DNA of 64,000 bases. It comes from Allolobophora icterica (Eukaryota > Annelida > Clitellata > Crassiclitellata > Lumbricidae). The stretch is taken from contig OY744613.1 of the NCBI GenBank assembly GCA_963556255.1, positions 35,944,555 through 36,008,554 of the forward strand, given 5' to 3'. Positions 32,901-44,900 of the stretch are shown here, in pieces. Position 1 is the first letter of the stretch. The number at the start of each line of letters is the position of its first letter. The position numbers were made by a program, and so were the translations under genes. Below the pieces are notes generated by a model that was not told the DNA's origin, did not search any database, and saw only the letters and a program-made list of their open reading frames with translations.

Positions 32901-35900
32901 ACATACATGTATCTATAATTAAAGTCACTTATGATCTAAGGAATGTAAGCGTTACTGGGGTCTACAAATAGAGCCAGGTTAGATATCAGAACAGGCACTA
33001 GAACCAGCATTAACCCAGTTTTTATAGTTGTACAGTGAGTGAATGATGAAGGATTTCTTATGCAGCAATGTATTAAAGTGTGGTAATTCAAATGCATGTC
33101 CCCTTTTTCGTAAGTTGAATTTATGAAGGTGCTCTGCAGGCAGTAATTGGTGAAGACAGTGTTGGTGTGACTGGATGCTTTTAAAAAACTTCAGTTCAGT
33201 TTTTTCACATATCTTCTCCAAAGTTAAACTATCACCACTAAAGAGGTTACTGCGCCCAGCCCTGCGCAAAAATGAATCAATTCTTTCACCCAGTTCAGCT
33301 GACAGGAACCCCCAAGATGGAATGGCGTCAATTAGTCAGGAGACTAAAAGGGCTTGAAAAATTTTCTTTAGTTTGCTGGGAGGCATTCCTTGAGATCAGA
33401 CTTTTAGAGGGTATAGGTGTTGGCTGCATACCTTCAAAATGAATGAAACATGGTCATCAAATTTTAAGTCGTCTAGAAAAATAACACCCAGTAATTTGAC
33501 AATTTTCGCTCTTTCAACATTGCTGATAGGATCCGGAAGAGAGAAGAGTCTTGGACTCGATCTATGAAGTACAATTTCTTTAGTCTTAGAAATTGAGGGG
33601 GAGAAAGACTAAGGAGGTCTAACCACAGGTCCAAAGGGAGACGATTCCAGCTGGATGGGCCAACAAAAGTAAAACCTCTGCACTGGGCCATAGCAGTGCA
33701 CATATGGGGAACCACTAGGAGGCCATGGGCAGCTGACCGAAGGGAAACGCAGCCAGACAGAGAGGAGGTCAGAGTGCAAAAGGTCGTCAAATAGGGCAGA
33801 GCTAAGCCAACAAGACAGATGCGCATGAAGGTAACAATCTTAAACTGGATGGGTTGATGGACAAGCAGCCAGTGAAGGGAATCCCAAATAAAAGTGGATA
33901 TATGGACAAACCTCGGGATGCCACCTATGAGACAGGCAACAGCGTTAAGGATACACTGGAGCTTCGAGACATTAATAATAATAACACGGACAATTTCTAT
34001 AGCGCCGTAATGCAACCATGCCACTACAAGGGCGCTGTAAACATTAGTAGACATTAGTAGAGGAAAGGCCAATGTAAGCGACATTTAATACCACAATCGA
34101 TCCGAGTACAGATCAGAGCATGAACCAGGGTAGTTATCGCATGAGGTGGAAGCGAGTATCGGATAGCACTGAGTTAACATCCTTATCAGTTCTCACCAGG
34201 GTAGGTTGTGCTCCATCCTGTCTTAGGGGGTATATATTTCAGTGTCATCCACACCTGGCTGCAGATCTCTGCTGTATACTTCCATATTGTTACATGGAAG
34301 TTTCCATGAAATCTGTGACAGTAACGTCTCCTTTTTATGCCTCTGTTTTGCCAGTGGTTGAGGAGCATTCTATTAAGTATTTTATTACAATTCTAATTGC
34401 AAATTGATATAGCACCACTTGAAGAAAGACTCACCAGAGGCACTTCTGACCTAACACAATAAAACCATGATCGAACGGAATGGTCTTCAAGCACTTGTGG
34501 AAAAGAGGCAAAGAGAAGCCAAGGAGTTCATGTTGCAGGTTAACGGGCAACTTATTCAAACTATGCTTGGATGTCATCAGTATACTGATGAGCTGCAACC
34601 CCAGAGAAGAAAAAACTAGGTCCAAGTCAGCACTGTAGAGGATATAAAGGAGAGACCTAAGATGGACCCTTGAGGAAGACTAAGTGTGACCATAGACCAG
34701 TCAGACTGCGTGGAACCAAACATCACTGCCTGAGTGCGCTCTGAGAGTAATGAATGCAGCCATGACAGCAAGCTGCATTTGTAATCATGTTTGGCATGTC
34801 AGAAGCACCTCTGAGTTTTTAGTGGCACTATATAAATGTGCACTTACAAATTACAAATAATTTACATCTAAATTACACCAGGAGTTACACAGTGAATAAC
34901 TAAGAACTTTGCCTTCTACTTAAGGCTTTACAGTTTAAACTTATTACTGCAGCCTTGTGAGTGCCTGTGTTCATGGCAATTAATTAACTATTTCTTAAGA
35001 ATACACCTTTGATTTAAAACATAAGTTCAAAATTTTAAGTAACTTGTAACACCAGTGAAAGTGCCAGTCAAAGCCATGCTGGAATGTCCTTCAGTCTCTG
35101 ATCTCAGGATGCTCACCTAACTATTCCATTCATCACCTCTTCACTCAACTCCTGAGTGTCTCACTAAGTGACACTCGGGAGTTGCAAATTATGCAGCAGT
35201 TACTGATTTAATTAAGTTTACTAATTGATCTACAGGAACTTGTTCAGTACTTGTAAACAATGAACTCTGTGTTGAATTTTGGTAATGAAGACTGACACAG
35301 ATGAAGAGCCAGGAAGAGATGTTGGGCTTTTTGGTCAGAGCAGTAACAACACACGCCGTGGAACCAAAAGAAGAGCTGTTTCCAGAGTAAGCAAACGGCC
35401 CAAAAAACGAAGAAGAACTAGGAAAACTAGAAGGCGACCACGAAATGTGAATAAGAACCAAACAACTGATGGAGAATTGTCATCACTTAAGCAGAAAGGG
35501 AAGGTCAAGAGAAAAAAAAGAAAGTCCAAAAAGAAGAAAAGAAAAAGAAGAGTGAGTAAACTATCTTTTAAGCCTTGCATTATCACCTATTCTTTTTTTT
35601 CTTTTTTTTATTTATTCCAGATATTTCTATAGCGGCTCTCGAAGTCAACTACTACTCAGAGGCGCTCCCGACTACAGCATTTGATACTGTGCCAGAATTT
35701 TCATGCTGAAGCGCCACGAGCAATTGCGAGTGAAGTACTTGCCCAAGTCCGTACGCAGAGGCTAGAGTGGGATTCGAACCTGCAACCCTCCGGTCACAAG
35801 GCGCCAAACTTATCACTGAGCCAAACGCCCCACGAACCATTTGCACGAACCAGCGCCGCTGATCAGAGTGGCGCTATATAAGTTTTCGGTTACAATTACA

Positions 35901-38900
35901 ATAGTTGCTTACATGCACCTGCAGAAACTGCTCAGGAGCATGGTCCTTAAGTCAAAAGATCATTTGGTTCCAACTTCCAATCCTAATTGTTAAAAATACT
36001 TTCAATTTCTTCATATACCAAGACTTGCATAAAGTGTAGTGACTTCTGAAGGATGCACTGTGCTCGGCAAGACAGAGTTCTCAACAGCATCCCAAGTCTT
36101 TAAGCATGTAAGAGTCTGCTACACTTTGATGCCAGTCTGCCATTCACCTAGAACTTGGCGGTGCATCGTTAGTGTACTGACTTTTGATACTTGAATTCTA
36201 AACCTATTTTCGACCTCCCAGACTGTGCAGTCAGCTGCTCACATCAGGAGTCAAAATTCTTCTGACTCCCTCAGCTCAACTACTAATATCAGCTGCACTT
36301 AATCAATATCACTATCCAACTCTCAAAGACTATTAATCAAGACTAGTGTGTCAACTTCAAACTGTCTGCTGTTCCAATAAACTCTCTCTGCTGAAATAGA
36401 CCTCATCATCCCAATCCACATTCTAAGTTTGATTCCAGTCCTGGCTGGTCTGGCCTAGCGCAATCTTGTTTGCCCTTTTATGGTTCCGCTCTTTCCTCTC
36501 TGTGGTCTTTGGATCACATCGTACTCCTTGTGTCACTACCTCCTATGGTCTCCCCCAAGGCTCTGTTCTTGCTCCTCATGCGCAACTGCCTCTGCTCCGT
36601 CTTACCTAATGAATTTTTGCAACCCGGTTTCTTCCTTGCCTGCGAGAGCTTCCTTGCGATCTTTGGCTCGCAGCTTTATGGTTGTCACTCACTTGCGATC
36701 TTCCACGGCACAATCCAGAAGTTTCGCCTATGTTGGCCCCTCTGCTTGGAACTGTCTCCCCTTGTTTCTCTGCCAAGAGCTTCTTACCCTCTCTCCTCTC
36801 CAGTTCTGTAGGTGCCTGAAAACTTTCCTTTTTGCCAGTGCTGGCATTGATGCGGGTTGAAAGCGCCGCTGATCAGAGTGGCGCTATATAAGTTTTCGGT
36901 TACAATTACGATAGTTGCTTACATGCACCTGCAGAAACTGCTCAGGAGCATGGTCCTTAAGTCAAAAGATCATTTGGTTCCAACTTCCAGTCCTATCTGA
37001 CAGGCCACACACAAATGATAATCTTGGGTGACTCCAGAACACAATGGGTTGCTGTCAAGTTTGGTGTCCCCCAGGGATCAGCACTTGGCCCACTCCTGTA
37101 CTTGCTTTATACAGCTGATATGTCACATTTAACCACAGGCCACCTCTATGCTGATGATGCCCAGGCCTGTGTTCCTGCTCAGCTCTCCTTATTGCTCACA
37201 TGGCTCTCCTCAAACCGGCTTTCTCTAAATCCGGCAAAGACCCAACTGAGTTGGTTTGATACTCGTCAGCAGCTGGCCAACACTGACTACCCTTTCTTAG
37301 CTCAAAGCTTTCCTTCTTATACCTTCTCAACATCTGTCCGTAATTTGGGTGTCATTCTTGATAGTTCCCTCTCCTTTTCTGACCTTATCTCTAATCTCAC
37401 CCGCTCGTGCTACTACCATCTACGACATCTGAAAGCTGTCTGAAGAAGAATCTCCTCTCCAATCTTCACCTCCATTGTCCATGCCTTCTTGTGCTCTTGC
37501 ATAGATTACTGCAATTCCCTTTTTGTTGGCCTCTCCAAAGTCCATCTCTCCCCTCTACAATCTGTTCTTAACACATCTCCCACGCTTTTCCCATATTTCC
37601 ACATTTCATGTTTGAACATTTTCACTGACTTCCTCTTACTGCCCGCATCCAACTAAAAGTACTTATCCTTATTTGCCAGTCGTACCTGAGACTTGCTCCT
37701 AAATACCTCTGTGACTCAATATCTCTTCCCGCCTAAGCTGGCGCCCTTCACCCTCTTTGTTCTTCTGATCGACTTATTAGGCTTATTTGTTCCTCGAGTG
37801 AGAACGGCCATGGCCCAGTCTTGTTCCTTTGTTAGTATTGGCCCTTCATTGTGGAATCAGCTTCCTCCTTTGGTCTGGGCTGCACTACTACCTGGTGGTC
37901 CTGCCACAGCTTTTCGTTGTCTTAAAACTTGCCTTTATTCCTGAGGACTTTCGCATTGGGAGAATGGGAGTGCCTCTGGTGGACACTGGGTAGTATTAGT
38001 TTTGAAATACAATACAATCAATACACCTTATTCAGCATTTCATGTTGCAGGTTGGGATTTACCATCCAAAAGAGGATGGCGGAGTGAGGAGGTAGTAATT
38101 GCTAATTTTTATAGCACCACTTCTAGATAGACTCGTCACATGTGAAAGCATGCATCAGAGTTGTGGCAGCTTGAGTCGTAAGTGAGCGACGTATCGTGGG
38201 ATGCAGGTGATAGAAACATGTTCGACATATGTGACTTGCTCTGGCAAAAGGAGGCTGTTGTCCAAAAATTTAGTTTTATATATTTTGAGCTTAAAATGAT
38301 AAAGAATAAATTCTGTTTAAAATGTTGAAAAAATTATCATTCTATCTTTATTGGTTCCCGAGATATGAATTTTTAGAATGTATCGCTACTCAGAAGTACA
38401 TTTTCGAGAAAAACGCATGCAAAATTTATTACCTTAATACAAACTCGACATAAATTGCAAAGTTTCAGTGTTTTAAACCTTAACCTTATGGAAATCACTA
38501 TAGGAAACCCATCAAATGAGGATATTTTTAGCAAGCTGAATGCATAAGCTTTACAATGACATATTATACATGGTATTCCTAACAGGCTCAAGGCTATAAA
38601 ATGCTCTTGAAACTGGTACCCCCAAAATTTTTTAATTCTCTGATAATTTTTATCAATCGCACAAATTTATTAAATTTGTCATGAAATAGGTGAAATTTTT
38701 ATTAAATCAATTTTTTTTCATATAATATAACATCTTATTTATTGATATACGCAAAAAAACGATAATTGAAAAATTTACACCTGATTGGTGTTTTGGCTAA
38801 TTTTACTTGTTTTATCATTGGCGACTTCCGCCTCCTTTTGCCAGAGCAAGTCACATATGTTCTTCACATGCTGTGAAAAGGTCCTTTCCTGGTCCAAGGT

Positions 38901-41900
38901 CACACTTCATGCATGTAAGTGGAGAAGGAGACACCAGGAAAGTATTGCTGCAGGCGGATCAAATCAAATCGGAGAGCTGCCCATGTGTACCAAACCAGAT
39001 GAACTGGGTCTTCCCATGATTCAGCCAAAGGCAGTTCGATAACATTCAGGCACCAAGCGCCTCTGATGTCTGAAGCATTTTTTCCACTCAGTAGGCAGCC
39101 CCCACAGCTGGGCCATGGACATGTGCCCAGCTGTGCTCAGCATATTGGTGAGCTGTGACTCCCAAAGAAGAGAGAACTAGTTTTAAATCAGCAGTGTAGA
39201 GGACATAAAGCAGGGGCCCTAGAATGGAACCCTGTGGAAGACCATAATGTGACCCCACACCAGTCAGAACGAGACGACCCAAAAATCACTTTCTGAGTTC
39301 ACCCAGAGAGGAAGGAACGCAACCATGACAGAGGGCAACCGTGACACCAAACAACCTTTCAAGGTGCTGCAAGGTCATCAGTGTAAAAGGCCGAACTGAC
39401 AGTAAAAAGGGCAAGGGGTGTTAACATGATATGCTACTGATGGTACTGAACTGGCTCAATTTGTCTTAATTTCATTACACTTGCCAGCCAGCATCGTATC
39501 AACAAAATGAAGCAGCCACCAATTGTAATTTACTGCTAATGTGTTAATAGGAGGATTTTTGTTTATTTATTTTAGTTACTGAAAAATGCAAGAACAAAAA
39601 AATCTTTGCGAACAATTACTACAGCGAAAACACGTCTGGCTAGTCGTTTGGGGATTGCATCGCCTCTAGCAGGACAGCAATTACCACGCCAGGTCAAACC
39701 AACACGTTCTGACAGTTTCCCGACCTGCTCAAGATTTGAGGCTGCACCATTGTCAATATTGGGCAATAAGAATGACCTTGATCCTTTCATGTAAGTATAA
39801 AGATCAAAGCATATTACCATACAACAGTTGAGAAGTTTTACTATTTTCTCTTCCTCGGGTGTCATATATTATTCGTTTATTGAAATCCTAAATCACAGAC
39901 CACATTAGGGTAGAGAATAATGTCCAGTTAAACATAATTATGAATGGGGGGTTGAATGAGTTAATTCGGTCAAACAGAATATGGGAAATAAAATTTCTAT
40001 CGTCTTTAATGATAAGTTCTGATGACAGATTCTAACGCTTGTACAAACACTAATAAGAGACAGATCCTTATTGGTGGTTGCTTGTCCCCTATATTTTGAA
40101 AATACAATGTGGACTCGATGAGACAAAGTCATTGGTATTGTATTGTATTGTATATGGGCATTTATAAAGCGCCTCTCGCGGTATATACCATTCAGAGGCG
40201 CTGGTCCATTGGTGGACTGGTATTAGCTGGCATGGTTTAAATTTAACACAATATTATTTTATTCTACCAGATATTTTGTCAGTATTTTCTAAAAAATTTG
40301 TTTTTTATAATATAATTTTTTTGGTACCATTATAATATTTTCTTCATTGGTGTGTAATGAGAGCTCTCATTGTTGCATCATGCGATATTCGACAGGTATG
40401 TCATAATCCAGCAGGCATGTTGTTGACCTCTTTTGCATGTTTGTGCGATCTCTGATGCATAAATCTTGTGATCTTGGCTTGCCCCTCGTATAAGGCACCC
40501 CCAACTTTGGACTTTCAAAATTGTCCCAATAAACTCGATTTATATATGGTAAAAGAGTTTTTGCTGCATGTGCAATGAACAGATGATTTGAATTTTATAT
40601 TCAATGTATTTAACTTTACGTGCTCATTAAATTTGTCCACACATATCATGGATATTGCAACATTTTGTTGACAAGTTAAAAAATTCATGATACTGTCTTT
40701 TGGTGCTATCATAGTAAGAATATGTATGGTGGAAAATAAAGTTTATCACAGTGCTGTCATACTGTTAACAATAAAGACACACCTTTTTCTTTGTGACTGA
40801 TAGCCACATGTATTATTGTGTAACTAAATTCGACCTAATCTGAAATCCGTTATGAGTACCTTACCTTATCAACGTCCCAACCCTGGTACAGCTCTGATGT
40901 AGGATCATATAGCTGCATCCAGGAGGCTGCACAGCCGACTTAAACAAACCCCCTCCTCTCGAGTTGTAAAGCATCATCTTGCAGTTTCATGCTGTGGTAG
41001 ACTTTGTCATTGTCTGGTCTCTGCTGTGTGCCTCCCATCCATCACGCTTCACTCTGCCTATCCCCCTGGGCTTCACAGTGTTGTGTAAATTACTTATTTG
41101 AACTTTTACGTTAAAAATCTAATTGAATTAAAATGTTTCAAGTGTTTGTCTAAATCATGATATCCTGAGTCCAATTCACAAAAAGGACCCAAGTCCTTGG
41201 CTAAACTCATGTACTATATCACTGGATTACTTGTGATTTTCATTTACAGCCCTGACGAGAGTGAAAGCAGTAGCCTCAATAAAGCAGCTTTGGAAGGGAG
41301 TAGTGAGCAAACCAGGAGTCTTCATGGTAATCTTGGGTATGAACCGCCTAAGCTGCTATTGTGCATTTAGTAGATAAAAAATTGATTTGTTAAGGTTATA
41401 TCAAGTCGTCGAATGATTTGAGTTTATATACTTATTTGAGAAGAAACATTATATGCTATAAAATCTTACATATAATGCCCATTTTTAGATGATGTGCTGG
41501 AGTTATCAAGAATGACCAATTAACATCCTGAAATGAGGAGGCCACTCTTGACCCTTTGCCTGCCAGATATTTTATAAAAGTCTTTGTTATAGATCCAGCT
41601 ATGAACATGCCTCAAAAGGATTGGAAAATACAATGCAGTTGACGTAGGACAACATGTACTAGAGTCATTGAGAAAGATCCCTAGGCTTCCACTCTGCTCA
41701 AGACAGAACAATTTGGCACCACATTGTCGACAAGGCCATGCTCAGCTGAGTCTGCCACTGGAGAGAGACACACACACATACACTGAAGATAGAGATAAAA
41801 TGTAGACATTAAATGTGTTTAAAATTGAATTCTGTATAAATAGTTAGCATTTATTTGTTTAGATGTGATAGTTTTTATTCGGATACAGCTGTTGAAAAGG

Positions 41901-44900
41901 CACTGTAGCTCAACACTCATGGTGTTTCAAGAAAGACCAGTTTTCTTATAGTCTTATTAAGACTGCAAATTATGTTTGTACTTGTTCTTTCACAAGGTGG
42001 TCAAGCTTTATCTAAACATACTGTAATTGTAATTAGTAACTTCCCAAAGTTCAAATGACTTCTATACTTACTATTTATGATTCTCTAGAGTACACTTTGC
42101 CATGTAATCCATCAGACTTTAGAAGCATTCAAAGCAAGGCACTGCACACTTCGGTAATTCGTGTTCTTTGCAACTTGAGTCTAATGCTGCTTACGTTTCA
42201 ATCAGACAAGGTAGTGCTGGTGATGTTGGCCACAAAATGTTAGTGCTCGCGATGTTGGCCACAAAATGTATCTTACTTAGTCAACTTGGTAGTGGATGCA
42301 ATGGCCTGTGACCAACTCTCATGACTGTCACTCATAGTTGGCAAGCAGCTCTTTTACAATATCCATGTGGAACTTTGTGGGATAGAACTTTTGACATTGG
42401 TGTAGTTGACAGTATGTGATGCTGGCGTAGACCACACACCTTCAGAAGATATACAAGAGCTGCTGTTGCTTTCTGCTCATAGGAACTGATCTGAGCAGGC
42501 AGTGCTTTGCATGTACTGAGTGAGTATAGAGTTCTATAGCTGCCATCTTGTCAACTACATGATTGGGATCAGTTGTAGACTTAGTGTGGACAGTGTTTCG
42601 ACAGGTGAGAGTATTATGATGAGATGAGATCTGGTATGAGATCTAGATGAGTTCTGGTTCAGTTGCTTGCTGTCAAACCAACAGATGTATCATCACATCT
42701 CTCTCTCTCTCTCTCTGTCAGAATGGAGAATTCCTTCTTTAGCTTGGTTGACCTGATCTTCTATGACACTCCTGTTTGGTTTGTCTGTGGAGTCCCAAAA
42801 GCACCCAGATATTTCATTTTCAGCTCTACAAAGAGTGCTTGTGAGCTTAAATAGTTGTCCATATGAATATGGTGTATGATGTTGTACAAGGGTTCTAGGC
42901 ACGGGTATCCGTAGGAATTTTTCTAGAGAGTGCAAATATTTCTGGGGGAAAAAAATTTCTAGAGGGGCAAAATTTTTGTAGGGGGAGCAAAATGGCGTTT
43001 TTGCATAGTATGGCTGACTTACCTAAATAATTAAGCATTTAAATTTCGTGTCGGGACTGTTAGAATAATCATAATAATCAAAAGATGTTATCTTTGTAAA
43101 ATATTTTCAAAATCCAGGGGGGCAAATGGCCCCGTCCGGACACCCATGGTTCTAGGACAATTTGATGCAGAACAATTTGATGCAAGACAATTTTAGCGCA
43201 AGAACAAATCATATAAGGATTGATGAGGTGAGACCTTAAGTAACAGGTAACAGGAATAAGCCACTTCAGTATATAAATATTTAAAGTCTTTAGAGCTAAT
43301 TTTGCCTTCTGACAACCCAGCCTATGACTGTCTGTACAAAGTTGGACTTCCCCTCACCCCTTAATGCCAGCTGGAAAATTGAAAACCACTCAAATTGAGA
43401 AGTGAGTGTAGATCAGGCTGTGTATATATATGAAATAGGTCACCTTGGACAAACAGAGTTTTGGCTAGCTTGATTCTCTCTTTACCCAAGAGAGATTAGG
43501 TTTTGGCTTGTTTGTGGCTTGTTTGGTGTATGAGTGCTCGTATATGTACAGCTTGATCTACACTCACTTCTCAATTTGAGTGGTTTTCAATTTTCCAGCT
43601 GGCATTAAGGGATGGGGGGAAGACCAACTTTGTACAGACAGTCATAGGCTGGGTTGTCAGAAGGCAAACAACTGGCATTGTTATGCAGGTGAACATAGTG
43701 CTGAATCAACTTAAACTGTTGTGTGTCATAATGTATTGAGGGCGAGGCATATACAGGATGTCAGTTGTTCAGTACATAGTCTGCATGACTGGGCATTTTG
43801 ACGAGTCTCTTAATGAGGACAATTGCCAAAAGTGCCTGAATATCCCCATCGATGATGTCAGTCTTCAGTCTTACTATCTTCAGTCTTACTACTGCTGCAT
43901 GTATGCGGTTCCATGTCTGCAATGCAATTACCGACATAAATAATTCTTTTTGATGACAGTGTGATACAAACAGTTGAGTGAAATAGTAGTAAAAATCTTA
44001 CTTGTAGTGAGCAAGTGGGCCTTGGATGTGATCTTTCTTGTTTTTCAGAAAGCCATTGATGTGATCTTTCTTGTTTCAGACAAACAGAACCTTGCCAAAG
44101 TGCTGTTGATGTTCTTGGAGATATTCTTCAAGGGCAGAAATTGTTAAAGTTGGCACCAGAGAAAATCTTCATTGCAAAAGATGGTAAACTTTATTTTATT
44201 ATTGTTGCTATTATTATTATTATTATTTATTTATTAGTAGCCAATTCTATGCAGAATATCCATGTTTGTCAGATGGCAGGCGATGCAGAGAAAATTCAGT
44301 ATAACCGTATTTAATGGACATAATGAGCATCCTATATGACTATTAATTGGACCAGGTACTACAGTTACATATGTCTTATTGTTTTATAATTATAGATTAT
44401 TATATTCAGAAGTTGCGATTGTGTTGATGAAAACGTGTGTAGCTTGGAAAATTGTCGCTTTTCTGATAGCCAAGTATTTCTTAGTCATATGGCACATGTA
44501 GCCTCCTGACCTGAGTATTACACTTGGTAAAGCAAGCCGCAGGACATGGTGCCTTTTAAAGATAATTGCCCTAAACAGAGTGTCATCTGCATCGCCTGCC
44601 TTGCAATCTACTGATGGGGCATCTAAAGGGAGAAACCCTGCCTGCACCACTCGGCAGAGAAACCGTTCCAACCGACCATGCTCAGATGCGCTCAGCAGCC
44701 CCCACCAGGCCGGGGAGACATACATCAGTCTAGCGATCATTTGTTGGCAAAAGATCTAGATTGAACTAGATTGGTCCTGGCACGTGGAACAAAGAAGACA
44801 TGCCGATCATGAGAGCGGAGAAGTATGTGAGAAGCTGCAGAAAGAGGGGGGCAGATGATTCCCTGAGATATATGGGAAAAGTGCCCAGTTTGGACTTAAG

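Noticed and set aside
35279..35632. Separate small basic protein gene
   Set aside because: The Lys/Arg-rich frame ends in a good donor and keeps phase with PHRF1 exons 5 and 7.
41327..41336. Donor at 41327 for PHRF1 exon 8
   Set aside because: Would shift the frame relative to exon 9; the GTATGA donor at 41337 fits.
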